Source: an uncultured Flavobacteriales bacterium (GTDB lineage Bacteria; Bacteroidota; Bacteroidia; Flavobacteriales; Crocinitomicaceae). Taken from it: a DNA stretch of 21,627 nt. The DNA lies in contig CAMPIU010000005.1 in assembly GCA_946886545.1 (NCBI GenBank), positions 1-21,627 on the forward strand. Direction: 5' to 3'. How positions within the stretch are numbered: the first letter of the stretch is position 1; each line of letters begins with the position of its first letter. The notes under the pieces were generated by a model. The model did no database searches. It had not been told where the DNA came from and was given only the letters and a program-made list of their open reading frames with translations. Below are positions 1 through 8,438 of this stretch, one piece after another. The position numbers and the translations under genes were made by a program.

Positions 1-8
1 GCGACAGC

Positions 9-2093
9 ATGAGAATTACCCCATTTTTTACGCTGCTAATTATAGCTTTTACTTCTGTTCAATCTAGTTCTCAAGTTGAATTTCCAGAAGACATGGTTAA
101 ATGGAAATTTTCCGTTGAGCAAGGTGACAAATGTCAGGCCACGGTCATAGCAGAAGTTACCATTGTACCGGGCTGGGAGATCAATGCACTTTTCTTACCA
201 AAAGGATCTTTTGGTATTGCTACCAATTTTGATGTCCTTCCTTCCAAAGAATTCAAAATCCTTGGAAAACAAACTGAACCGAAACCTATTTTGCATCATG
301 ATGAAGAATCGGATGAAGACTTGGCATATCATATCGGAACAGTCAAATTCAAACAAAAAATTGAAGTTCTGTCTGATAAAGACTTCAAGCTAAAAATCAA
401 ATACGGTTACCAGACCTGCAAGGTCAATAGTTATTGTTTGGCTCCTTTTGAATCTGTAGCAACCGTGACTGTGAAAGGGTGCAAAACAGCAGACGGGAAA
501 TTGGGTCTTGAAGTAGTTGAAAAAGAAGAAGACATTGCTTCAATAAACAATTCCAAACAAACCGATAAAGAAATCAATCCGTCTGAAAATAAAAAAGGGA
601 CAAGTATTCAAAAGGAATCGAAACCGGCAAACGAAAACGAGCTTGAAAAAAAGACCATGCTGGAAGTTTTCCTGATTTCCTTTGGAAGCGGTCTTTTGGC
701 ATTGATAACACCTTGTATGTTCCCAATGATTCCAATGACAGTTAGTTTCTTTACAAAACGGAGTAAGGACCGTAAAACCGGCATTAAAAACGCCTTTCTG
801 TATGGTTTTTCCATTATCCTCATTTATGTCATTTTAGGAACTGTAGTTACAGCTGTAACCAAAGATTCTCAAGCAATTAATAACATCTCTTCGAACCCTT
901 ATCTAAATTTATTCTTCTTCGCATTATTAGTTGTTTTTGCAATTTCATTTCTGGGAGCATTCGAAATTCGATTACCTGCAAAATGGGTAAATAAGGCAGA
1001 TGCGAAAGCTGATAAAGGTGGAGTTGTTGGAATCTTTTTCATGGCTTTGGTTTTAGCGTTGGTTTCATTCTCCTGTACAGGACCTTTTGTTGGAAACCTA
1101 TTAGTGGTTGCCGTTGAAAAAGGGGGAATTGCACCAATTATCGGAATGATTGGATTCTCTAGTGCTATTGCTCTTCCATTTGCATTATTTGCATTATTCC
1201 CAAGCTGGCTAAACTCTCTTCCTCAATCCGGAGGCTGGTTAAACACCGTAAAAGTTGTTTTAGGTTTACTCGAACTGGCTTTTGCTTTCAAATTCTTGTC
1301 AAATGCAGATTTCACATGGCAAGCACATATTTTGGAACGAGAAGTATTTATTGCAATTTGGATCGGTATCTTTTTGGTTCTATCCCTTTATCTATTTGGA
1401 TTCTTCCGATTCCCACACGATGATGCTATTGAAAAAGTATCTGTCGGACGAGGAGTTTTCGGTATATTCACCTTATCGTTTGTATTCTATATGTTACCCG
1501 GTTTATGGGGGGCTCCATTAAAATTAATTAATGCATTCCCTCCTCCTCAATATTATAGTGAATCTCCAAGAGGATTACTTGGGGAATCTAATAAACCTGA
1601 AGGAGAACAGACCTTCATTGAGGGAATGGAATTAGGTCCTCAGGGATTAAATGTTTTTCACGACTTTGATCTGGCATTAACCTATTCTAAAAAAGTGGGA
1701 AAACCATTATTCGTGGATTTCACTGGATATACTTGTGTAAACTGTCGTAAAATGGAAGAAAGTGTTTGGGGCGAACCCGGAGTCATTGAACACTTGACAA
1801 AAGATGTCGTAATCGTTTCCCTACATACAGATGACCGAAAAAAATTACCCAAAAATGAACAAGTTAAAGTAGAACTTGTGCCCGGAAAATTCAAAACTCT
1901 CCGAACTTATGGGGATAAATGGGGTTATATGGAAATTAAAGAATTTAATGTCTCTGCACAACCGTATTATATAATGTACGATAAGAATGGGAAACCAATG
2001 CATGATGTAGGATCTGCAACTTATGACACACATAAGGATCCAAATGAATTCAGAAAATGGCTTGAAAAAGGATTGAAAACTTACAAAAAATAG
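9..2093 (+). CDS. dsbD: DsbD-like thiol:disulfide interchange protein
   Basis: Predicted inner-membrane reductant conduit that carries electrons from cytoplasmic thioredoxin to periplasmic thiol proteins, as in the DsbD/CcdA family. All three modules are visible. A signal peptide (about residues 1-22) leads to a periplasmic N-terminal domain with C137 and C143, the same six-residue spacing as the E. coli nDsbD pair. A linker rich in K/E/N (about 165-215) leads to a CcdA-like membrane core of about eight hydrophobic segments (220-510) with C236 in an ITPC motif and C356 in SCTGPF. A C-terminal thioredoxin-like domain carries C576-V-N-C579. The length of 694 aa suits a full three-domain protein, and all six redox cysteines are present. 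The ATG lies eight bases inside the window, so the upstream context is unseen. The next gene is 299 bp away, so it is probably not co-transcribed with recG. Family identity is sure; the exact periplasmic clients are unknown. Confidence 0.93.
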   Translation: MRITPFFTLLIIAFTSVQSSSQVEFPEDMVKWKFSVEQGDKCQATVIAEVTIVPGWEINALFLPKGSFGIATNFDVLPSKEFKILGKQTEPKPILHHDEESDEDLAYHIGTVKFKQKIEVLSDKDFKLKIKYGYQTCKVNSYCLAPFESVATVTVKGCKTADGKLGLEVVEKEEDIASINNSKQTDKEINPSENKKGTSIQKESKPANENELEKKTMLEVFLISFGSGLLALITPCMFPMIPMTVSFFTKRSKDRKTGIKNAFLYGFSIILIYVILGTVVTAVTKDSQAINNISSNPYLNLFFFALLVVFAISFLGAFEIRLPAKWVNKADAKADKGGVVGIFFMALVLALVSFSCTGPFVGNLLVVAVEKGGIAPIIGMIGFSSAIALPFALFALFPSWLNSLPQSGGWLNTVKVVLGLLELAFAFKFLSNADFTWQAHILEREVFIAIWIGIFLVLSLYLFGFFRFPHDDAIEKVSVGRGVFGIFTLSFVFYMLPGLWGAPLKLINAFPPPQYYSESPRGLLGESNKPEGEQTFIEGMELGPQGLNVFHDFDLALTYSKKVGKPLFVDFTGYTCVNCRKMEESVWGEPGVIEHLTKDVVIVSLHTDDRKKLPKNEQVKVELVPGKFKTLRTYGDKWGYMEIKEFNVSAQPYYIMYDKNGKPMHDVGSATYDTHKDPNEFRKWLEKGLKTYKK

Positions 2094-2175
2094 GTCATTA
2101 TTACCGTTCATCAATAAAAACCCTGTATTAAGAAAATTTTAACGAAAAATGTTTTACCTAATCGCAAAATACATT

Positions 2176-2183
2176 TAACTTTG
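2176..2183 (+). promoter_or_regulatory. TAnnTTTG -7 element in dsbD-recG gap
   Basis: TAACTTTG matches the Bacteroidota -7 consensus TAnnTTTG. No convincing TTG -33 box lies at the usual distance. A transcript from here would start near 2190, pass through the hairpin at 2219-2250 and could continue into recG at 2393. It could drive recG with a roughly 200-nt leader, or only a short RNA ending at the hairpin. Confidence 0.4.
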
Positions 2184-2218
2184 TACTGATTTAGGTGGTT
2201 AGGTTAGGTTGATTAGTG

Positions 2219-2250
2219 AATGGAGTTCGGACGCCTGTCTGAACTCCATT
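2219..2250 (+). repeat. 14-bp palindromic hairpin (terminator- or REP-like)
   Basis: The arms AATGGAGTTCGGAC and GTCTGAACTCCATT pair over 14 positions with one G-T wobble around the loop GCCT. The run after the stem is weak (TATCATTTA), so a classic intrinsic terminator is uncertain. It lies between dsbD and recG and about 30 nt after a possible transcription start. In the same gap, the heptamer AAGTCTT occurs at 2286, 2336 and 2352, and inverted at 2317. The rest of the 299-bp gap shows no gene. Confidence 0.6.
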
Positions 2251-2392
2251 TATCATTTACGGGGTTTCTGCCTCATTACAACTAAAAGTCTTCAATTGAT
2301 ACAACACTTAGATTGGAAGACTTACCTTCTTTTTCAAGTCTTAGTACCCTGAAGTCTTAGCATCTTAATATCCAAATAGCTAAATTCGCAAC

Positions 2393-4492
2393 ATGAATCA
2401 ATGGTTGCAAACTCACATCGAATTCCTCAAAGGAGTTGGTCCGCAAAGAGCCAAATTACTCCGCGACGAATTAGGGATTGCAACTTACCACGACCTGCTT
2501 TATCACTTTCCTTTTCGCTACATTGACCGCTCCAAATTTCATTTGATCAAAGACATTCCCGAAATGGATGGCTACGTGCAACTGAAAGGACAGATCATCT
2601 CCGTTTCAGAAACCGGAAGTGGAAGACAAAAGCGCTTAAACGTCAAATTCCGGGATAATACGGGCATCATTGATTTGCTTTGGTTCCAGGGCTACAAATA
2701 CATTTTACCGAATCTGAAATTAAACACTACTTACATTGTTTTTGGCAAAGCAAAACCCTATCTGAATACCTGGAATATTTCCCATCCGGAATTAACTGCT
2801 GCCACAGGAACCGAGGCAAATATGGGATGGCAGCCTGTTTATTCATCGACCGAAAAACTGAATGCTTCGGGTTTACATTCGAAAGGTATTCAAAAATTGG
2901 TGGAAGGCCTTTTAGATCTGGCTTCAAAAGTATATTTCGAAGAAACGATTCCTCCGAAATTTATTAAAGAACTAAAACTCCCGGCATTTGGAGCTGCTAT
3001 TCGTGCAATTCACATGCCTGCTGATGTGACATTAGCCCAGCGGGCAAGAACACGCTTCAAATTCGAAGAGTTATTAAATCTCCAGATAGAACTGCTTCTC
3101 AGGAAGTCGATCAATATGCAAAAAAGCAGTGGCCAGGTCGTTTCGGAAGTCGGGCAGATCTTTCACGATTTCTACGAAAAACACCTTCCCTTTCCGCTAA
3201 CGAATGCCCAAAAGAAAGTGCTCAAAGAGATCCGGAGAGATATCGGTTCCGGTTTTCAAATGAACCGATTGCTGCAAGGTGATGTCGGAAGTGGAAAAAC
3301 AGTGGTAGCCTTGCTGACAATTCTAATGGGAATAGGTTCCGGATTGCAGGGAGCACTCATGGCGCCGACGGAAATATTGGCCAATCAGCATTTTGTCGGG
3401 CTCAGTGAATTATTGGAAGGAACTCCGGTGAAAATTGCCTTGCTAACCGGCTCTACCAAAAAAGCAGCACGCAAGATCATCCACGAACAGCTTTTGAGCG
3501 GAGAAATAGATATTCTGGTTGGAACGCATGCTCTTCTTGAAGACATTGTTCAGTTTAAGAACCTGGGACTTGTTGTGATCGATGAACAGCATCGCTTCGG
3601 TGTAGAGCAACGTTCGCGTTTGTGGAAGAAAAATACTTCTCCACCACATATTTTGGTTATGACAGCTACTCCTATTCCGAGAACACTGGCAATGACTTAT
3701 TACGGAGATCTCGATGTCTCAGTCATTGATGAACTTCCTCCCGGGAGAAAACCGATCACGACAAAACATCATTTTGAAAAAGACCGATCACTTGTTTTTG
3801 GCTTCATTCGGAAAGAAATAGCTTTAGGCCGGCAGATTTATATTGTATATCCCTTAATCCAGGAATCCGAAACACTGGACTACAACAACCTGATGGATGG
3901 CTTCGAAGCAATTAGCCGATCATTTCCGCTTCCGGATTACCGGGTGAGCATTGTACATGGAAAAATGAAGCCCGATGTAAAGGATTATGAAATGCAGCAG
4001 TTTGTGGAAGGTAAAACCCAGATTATGGTTGCTACAACAGTCATAGAAGTGGGAGTAAATGTTCCAAATGCTTCTGTGATGGTAATTGAAAGTTCCGAGC
4101 GCTTCGGATTATCCCAGTTACACCAGTTACGCGGCCGTGTGGGACGTGGAGCTGAACAATCTTACTGTTTACTGATGACAGGCAATAAATTATCCGCCGA
4201 TACCAAAAAACGCATTCATACTATGGTCCGCACCAACGACGGATTTGAAATTTCGGAAGTCGATTTGGAATTGAGAGGACCCGGAGACATTATGGGAACC
4301 CAGCAAAGCGGTAACCTGGATTTGAAAATTGCAGACCTGGCAAAAGATGGCCCGCTTGTTGCACTGGCAAGGGATAAAGCAAGAGAGCTTTTAACAGAAG
4401 ACCCAAGATTGGAAAAACCGGAACATACATTTTTACGTTTTGAAGCGATAAAAAGACTTCAGGACAAACCAAATTGGGCAGAAATTTCGTAA
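2393..4492 (+). CDS. recG: ATP-dependent DNA helicase RecG
   Basis: Superfamily 2 helicase that remodels stalled replication forks and branched DNA, acting on the nucleoid. The order of elements is standard: an N-terminal helical region with a KGVGPQRAKLL signature (about 14-24), an OB-fold wedge (about 60-150), Walker A GDVGSGKT at 296-303, the DEQH box at 397-400 followed by RFG, TATPIPR at 424-430, and the motif VI region QLRGRVGRG at 578-586. A C-terminal GPGDIMGTQQSG stretch is typical of RecG. At 699 aa it is close to the 693 aa of E. coli RecG. The ATG start gives the usual N-terminus. The stop is nine bases before the next ORF, suggesting the two are transcribed together. No unusual features were seen. 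Confidence 0.97.
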   Translation: MNQWLQTHIEFLKGVGPQRAKLLRDELGIATYHDLLYHFPFRYIDRSKFHLIKDIPEMDGYVQLKGQIISVSETGSGRQKRLNVKFRDNTGIIDLLWFQGYKYILPNLKLNTTYIVFGKAKPYLNTWNISHPELTAATGTEANMGWQPVYSSTEKLNASGLHSKGIQKLVEGLLDLASKVYFEETIPPKFIKELKLPAFGAAIRAIHMPADVTLAQRARTRFKFEELLNLQIELLLRKSINMQKSSGQVVSEVGQIFHDFYEKHLPFPLTNAQKKVLKEIRRDIGSGFQMNRLLQGDVGSGKTVVALLTILMGIGSGLQGALMAPTEILANQHFVGLSELLEGTPVKIALLTGSTKKAARKIIHEQLLSGEIDILVGTHALLEDIVQFKNLGLVVIDEQHRFGVEQRSRLWKKNTSPPHILVMTATPIPRTLAMTYYGDLDVSVIDELPPGRKPITTKHHFEKDRSLVFGFIRKEIALGRQIYIVYPLIQESETLDYNNLMDGFEAISRSFPLPDYRVSIVHGKMKPDVKDYEMQQFVEGKTQIMVATTVIEVGVNVPNASVMVIESSERFGLSQLHQLRGRVGRGAEQSYCLLMTGNKLSADTKKRIHTMVRTNDGFEISEVDLELRGPGDIMGTQQSGNLDLKIADLAKDGPLVALARDKARELLTEDPRLEKPEHTFLRFEAIKRLQDKPNWAEIS

Positions 4493-4501
4493 ACTTGAAC
4501 A

Positions 4502-4849
4502 ATGAAAAAATTACTTCTACTTACCATTGCGTTTTTGAGCTATTCCCAGGCTGAATCACAAGTACTTACAGGAACATTAGTTGACTCAGGTCGTAAATTA
4601 CTAAGCACCGAGGAGAAATTCATCATTCAAAGTTTGGCTGACGGAACCGTTGTTGTGGAATTAGCAGTAAATCGGGAAGGAATTGTAACCGGAACAAAAA
4701 TCATTGGTGACCAATCAACGATCAAGTCTACTCCTTCCAGGATGAAAGCTGAAAATGCTGCCAAAAAATTGACTTTTACTGCCGGAACGCGCTATGCACC
4801 ATTTGAACATGTGCGAGTGAAATATACGTATAAGAAAGCTGTAAATTAA
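4502..4849 (+). CDS. small secreted TonB-C-like protein
   Basis: A 115-aa protein with a clear signal peptide (MKKLLLLTIAFLSYSQAESQ), so it is exported. The mature part reads GTVVVELAVNREGIVTGTKI followed by a run ending APFEHVRVKYTYK. This pattern (G-x-V-x-V-x-L/F-x-V-x-x-x-G-x-V, an A-rich helix, then a final beta strand) resembles the C-terminal domain of TonB/AgmX-type proteins common in Bacteroidota. It has no N-terminal membrane anchor or proline-rich spacer, so it is not a complete energy transducer. It starts nine bases after recG and probably shares its transcript, although no functional link to RecG is evident. The gene is likely real because of its signal peptide and spacing; the family call is from pattern memory only. 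Confidence 0.72.
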   Translation: MKKLLLLTIAFLSYSQAESQVLTGTLVDSGRKLLSTEEKFIIQSLADGTVVVELAVNREGIVTGTKIIGDQSTIKSTPSRMKAENAAKKLTFTAGTRYAPFEHVRVKYTYKKAVN

Positions 4850-4968
4850 CTATTCTATTTTCACGCAGAAAGCTTACGCCTTAGCATTACATAGATTTCC
4901 GCAGAGTATTATTTAACTCCTATGGAAACAGGAATATTGATATTACCTACAAAAGGATAATCTTTCTA

Positions 4969-5970
4969 TTAAACCGGATTTGAAAAGATAAACTCTTCCG
5001 AATTTTCTTCCAGGTAAGAAAGTGTATCCAGGATTTCCTGCAAATCAAAAGAAGTAACCAGCTTGGTTCTGAATTCCTTGAAATGAGCAATTCCTTTGAA
5101 GTAATTCGTATAATGGCGTTTCATTTCAACAACTCCCAAACGTTCCCCCTTCCAGTTAACGCTCATCATTAGATGATCTCTGGCCGCCTCTACTCTGTCT
5201 TTTATGCCCGGAGCAGCTAAATGTTCTCCAGTTGCCATAAAGTGTTTGATTTCATTAAAAATCCATGGATAACCGATACTTGCACGACCAACCATGATCC
5301 CGTCAACTCCGTAACGGTTTTTATATTCCAGTGCTTTTTCAGGGGTATCGATATCTCCGTTTCCAAAGATCGGGATCTTGATTCGCGGATTGTTCTTTAC
5401 TTCGGCAATATAACTCCAGTCAGCTTCACCTTTATACATCTGAGCACGCGTTCGCCCGTGAATTGACAAAGCTTCCACACCAATATCCTGAAGTCTTTCT
5501 GCAACTTCCATAATATTGATCATCGAATGGTCCCAACCCAGACGGGTTTTAACGGTAACAGGTAATTTGGTGGAATTGATACAGGCTTTAGTCAGGCGAA
5601 CCATCAGATCCACATCCTTCAAAACTCCTGCTCCGGCACCTTTGCAAACCACTTTTTTTACCGGACAACCGAAATTGATATCCAGTAAATCCGGATTGGT
5701 AGCGTCTACAATTTTTGCCGACATGGCCATCGCATCCTCATCACCACCAAAAATTTGAATCCCGATCGGTTTTTCGTAATCGAAAATATCCAGTTTTTGC
5801 CGACTCTTAATTGCATCGCGGATCAGTCCTTCCGAGGAGATAAATTCGGTGTACATCAAATCAGCTCCGTGCTTTTTGCACAAAGCCCTGAAAGGCGGAT
5901 CACTGACATCTTCCATTGGTGCCAGAAGGAGCGGAAACTCACCCAATTCAATATCACGGATTTTTACCAT
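4969..5970 (-). CDS. dusB: tRNA-dihydrouridine synthase (DusB-like)
   Basis: FMN-dependent enzyme that reduces specific uridines to dihydrouridine in tRNA, in the cytoplasm. A TIM-barrel start is seen in LLAPMEDVSDPPFR (about 14-27). The signature DINFGCP follows with the likely catalytic cysteine C102, then KKVVCKGAGAGVL. VKTRLGW, HGRTRAQMYKGEADW and GNGDIDTPEKA...DGIMVGRASIGYPW supply the usual FMN/phosphate-binding loops. The length of 333 aa is normal. The only suitable ATG is at 5970, four bases after a TATCTTTG promoter element, so the transcript may be leaderless. It converges on the recG-side genes over a 119-bp gap with only a weak imperfect hairpin. Dus subfamilies are hard to separate by eye; DusB fits best. 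Confidence 0.93.
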   Translation of the reverse strand: MVKIRDIELGEFPLLLAPMEDVSDPPFRALCKKHGADLMYTEFISSEGLIRDAIKSRQKLDIFDYEKPIGIQIFGGDEDAMAMSAKIVDATNPDLLDINFGCPVKKVVCKGAGAGVLKDVDLMVRLTKACINSTKLPVTVKTRLGWDHSMINIMEVAERLQDIGVEALSIHGRTRAQMYKGEADWSYIAEVKNNPRIKIPIFGNGDIDTPEKALEYKNRYGVDGIMVGRASIGYPWIFNEIKHFMATGEHLAAPGIKDRVEAARDHLMMSVNWKGERLGVVEMKRHYTNYFKGIAHFKEFRTKLVTSFDLQEILDTLSYLEENSEEFIFSNPV

Positions 5971-5974
5971 GGTG

Positions 5975-5982
5975 CAAAGATA
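5975..5982 (-). promoter_or_regulatory. dusB promoter -7 element
   Basis: On the - strand this reads TATCTTTG, a perfect TAnnTTTG match. A TTG lies 17 bases upstream (plus-strand CAA at 6000-6002), acceptable as a -33 box. Initiation would fall on or next to the dusB ATG. The sequence just upstream (ATTTTCAATTTA) recurs at the map promoter. Confidence 0.65.
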
Positions 5983-5988
5983 CGACTA

Positions 5989-6064
5989 AATTGAAAATGC
6001 AAAATTGAGAATGTAAAAGAGAAAACGAACTTTTCTTAAAAACACCCCTTTTCAATTTTCAATT
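5989..6064. repeat. AATTGAAAAT inverted repeat between dusB and DUF2339 gene
   Basis: The exact 10-base arm AATTGAAAAT at 5989-5998 is matched by its reverse complement at 6055-6064. Variants of the same motif lie between (CAAAATTGAGAATG). The right arm overlaps the stop codon of the DUF2339 gene and the left arm reaches the dusB promoter. A sister element with the same arms lies at 11479-11572. It is probably a short interspersed palindromic repeat. Confidence 0.6.
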
Positions 6065-8320
6065 CTTAGCCTCATTCTGTTTCTCGTTTTCGTTCTGCTT
6101 TTCCTCCTGTTTGGATAAAGTCTGGTAGAAATAAGCACCAACCAGCAACAATCCTCCGATTGCAATAAACACAACCGTCTTGTAAATTGTACTCAAAGTG
6201 CTGAGGTCATAAAAGAACATTTTCAGCATGGTAAGTCCCAAAATAACCATAGCCGTAATCCGCATAATGGCTTGTTTTCGCTTGATCCCTATCACAATCA
6301 TCGCAACTGCGAAGGAAACCCACAAGACCGATAAAAGAATCTTATAACCTGCTCCAAATCCTGAAACTAAGGACCATTGTACCAATTCCAGGGAAAGTAT
6401 CCATAAAATCATTAATAAAGCAAGGGCTTTTGTCCAATCTTCTTGTTTTTCATAAGACCGAATGGCTAAAATGGCACCTATTACTCCTGCAAACAAGGCA
6501 TAATGAGCCAAATTGAAAGAGTTCCAATAAGTTTTTCCTTCGGAAACAGATAAAACAGTTGAAATACTTCCGGTAAATCCCAAAAGTGAAAGTCCAAGAA
6601 GAATAGTACCAACGATCATCATACCATTCGAATAATTCTCCTGACGGTGCAAGATCCATCTTCTGAATAAACTGATTCCAAGTATAGTGAGAGAAATCCA
6701 TGCATACTGCCACAAGACCATCGTCTCTTTAAACTGATCCAGTTTCCGGAACTGCTCCATACTCTGCTTCAAATCTGTTATGCTTAGCTTAAATTCCGTA
6801 TTCTGAATGTAGTCCATGTGTACACTCAAGCCATAGCAACCCACAAATAAAACGAACAACAGCCCAAAGACACTTGCCGTTTTCCAGGCACTATTTTTAT
6901 AGGATTCCGGTTGAAACCGGGATAGAAGAACAAAGGTGATTCCCATTGCAATTACTGCCAGGCCAACTGTGATCAAAAGCTCATTTTTATAAAACGGAGG
7001 ATTCTCCAATTGAATGTAAGACTGTATAAACACCTCGATCAGGATACAAATCGTTGCCAAAGCCAGTAAAATAATACCAATAATCTCTTCGAGGTTTCTT
7101 GCAATTTCTTTTGATAACCAGAATAACAGTAAAACACCCGTTACCATGACATAGATATAGGAATAATCGCCGCAAAACGAGGTTAGTAAATTAGACAAAC
7201 CGAACAGAGATAATGCAAGGAAAATGCGCTTAAATTCCAAACGGTTCTCACGTTCGAAAAGTACCTTGTTCAGGTAATAAACTCCCACACCAATGATATT
7301 GCAGCCAATCGTTTGCCAGAAAGGTGCTTTGTCCAGAACAAAACCTATTGCCCCAAAATAACAGATCCCGACCAAAACAAGCTGAACCAGCTGATGCCCC
7401 ACCAACTCATCTTTCTTCCAGTGATTTCTTCCTACTATTCCGAAGACAAACAAAGCGAAGAAGGCGACCAAATACATGGCTGCTATGCCTGAGTCTGCTT
7501 TAAAATTGAAATCGGTATTAAACCAAAACAAGAAAATAATGCTTGTCCAGATAATAACAGGATACTGAATAGTGGGCCACTTCCGCACAATTGAAATGAT
7601 CAGCATCCCGATATTGATAATGAGCATATACAGTAAATAGTAAGAAATATGCTTCGATCCGTCGGATACCAAGGGCGGAAGAATATAAGCTCCTATCAGA
7701 CCCAAATGAGCAATAATGGCCATGTTGTAATACATTGCCAGGAACACAGCAATCAGAACCAGTACCAACAAGCCGCCAAAAGCCACCGATGAAGGAATTA
7801 ACTGGTAAAAGCTATAAGCTGCGTAAGTCATGAAGTAAGCAACACCGATTGCTCCACTTGCAAGAACAGCACTGAATGATTGGTATTTTGTGCGGAAAAC
7901 AAATGCAAAACCTCCCAAGACCAATGCAACTGCGAAGCCTGCAAAAACACGCCCGCTTTCTCCGATCAGGTTATGGTCGATGGCATATTTAGCACCGATC
8001 CCAACACCGATCAATACGATCGCAATTCCGATCTTACTCAGCAATTGCTCACCAATAAACTGTTCCCAGGAAGTTTTTTCTTTTTTGGAAGTGACGATTG
8101 GCTGTTCCGGTCCCGTAAAAGGTTTCGGTCCTATTTCAGATGATGCCGGGATATTTTCCGAAAGGTTTGAAGTAAGTGACTTCTCAACTCCGATTTGATC
8201 ACGTAAAACTTTAAATTCAGCGTAGTTTTCTTTGATTCGAATCTTTAAATCTTCGTGTTCGGCCCACAGTTTCCGATAGGCTTCTTCCAGGCGAATAATT
8301 TTGTCCTTATCAGACTCCAT
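6059..8320 (-). CDS. DUF2339 polytopic membrane protein
   Basis: Large integral membrane protein of unknown function. A short N-terminal charged coiled-coil (LEEAYRKLWAEHEDLKIRIK) is followed by a linker. The family signature then appears: WEQFIGEQLLSKIGIAIVLI with GIGAKYAIDH and GESGRVFAG, after which hydrophobic helices (roughly 20 or more) continue to the end. The tail is K/E/N/Q-rich and cytoplasmic-looking. I start at ATG 8320 (753 aa, N-terminus MESDKDKI). The longer 789-aa reading frame begins inside the hairpin at 8391-8438, and its extra residues look non-coding. The stop lies in a repeat arm. It could be co-transcribed with the VWA-like gene 117 bp upstream, but a terminator-like hairpin lies between them. 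Family call confident, function unknown. Confidence 0.88.
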   Translation of the reverse strand: MESDKDKIIRLEEAYRKLWAEHEDLKIRIKENYAEFKVLRDQIGVEKSLTSNLSENIPASSEIGPKPFTGPEQPIVTSKKEKTSWEQFIGEQLLSKIGIAIVLIGVGIGAKYAIDHNLIGESGRVFAGFAVALVLGGFAFVFRTKYQSFSAVLASGAIGVAYFMTYAAYSFYQLIPSSVAFGGLLVLVLIAVFLAMYYNMAIIAHLGLIGAYILPPLVSDGSKHISYYLLYMLIINIGMLIISIVRKWPTIQYPVIIWTSIIFLFWFNTDFNFKADSGIAAMYLVAFFALFVFGIVGRNHWKKDELVGHQLVQLVLVGICYFGAIGFVLDKAPFWQTIGCNIIGVGVYYLNKVLFERENRLEFKRIFLALSLFGLSNLLTSFCGDYSYIYVMVTGVLLLFWLSKEIARNLEEIIGIILLALATICILIEVFIQSYIQLENPPFYKNELLITVGLAVIAMGITFVLLSRFQPESYKNSAWKTASVFGLLFVLFVGCYGLSVHMDYIQNTEFKLSITDLKQSMEQFRKLDQFKETMVLWQYAWISLTILGISLFRRWILHRQENYSNGMMIVGTILLGLSLLGFTGSISTVLSVSEGKTYWNSFNLAHYALFAGVIGAILAIRSYEKQEDWTKALALLMILWILSLELVQWSLVSGFGAGYKILLSVLWVSFAVAMIVIGIKRKQAIMRITAMVILGLTMLKMFFYDLSTLSTIYKTVVFIAIGGLLLVGAYFYQTLSKQEEKQNENEKQNEAKN

Positions 8321-8390
8321 AGTTTTCAGTTTCGATTGGTTTCTTGAGTGAATGTAGGAATAAGATTGAACTATGCTTGTTAAAACATCA

Positions 8391-8438
8391 AAAAAAGTAG
8401 GGGCGCCCGATACGTACGAGATTCGCACCTACTTTTTT
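8391..8438 (-). terminator. bidirectional terminator-like hairpin, GTAGGTGCG family
   Basis: The arms at 8391-8405 (A6 then GTAGGGGCG) and 8424-8438 (CGCACCTAC then T6) pair over 15 positions with one mismatch around an 18-nt loop. Runs of six A/T at both ends make it a plausible terminator on either strand. The left side of the stem on the - strand begins within the TGA of the VWA-like gene. A related sequence (CGCACCTACTTTT) follows the hairpin at 12799-12820, so this is probably also a dispersed repeat. Confidence 0.7.

Noticed and set aside
2220..2285. 21-codon frame starting at the ATG in the dsbD-recG hairpin
   Set aside because: It is encoded mostly by the stem itself and lacks an A-rich start context or a terminator.
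4850..4968. Shared terminator between the convergent TonB-C-like gene and dusB
   Set aside because: Only an imperfect, bulged pairing near GATATTACC / GGATAATC is seen, which is too weak to call.
8321..8428. 36-residue N-terminal extension of the DUF2339 protein
   Set aside because: It begins in the loop and stem of the hairpin at 8391-8438, is not signal-peptide-like, and the normal charged N-terminus starts at 8320.
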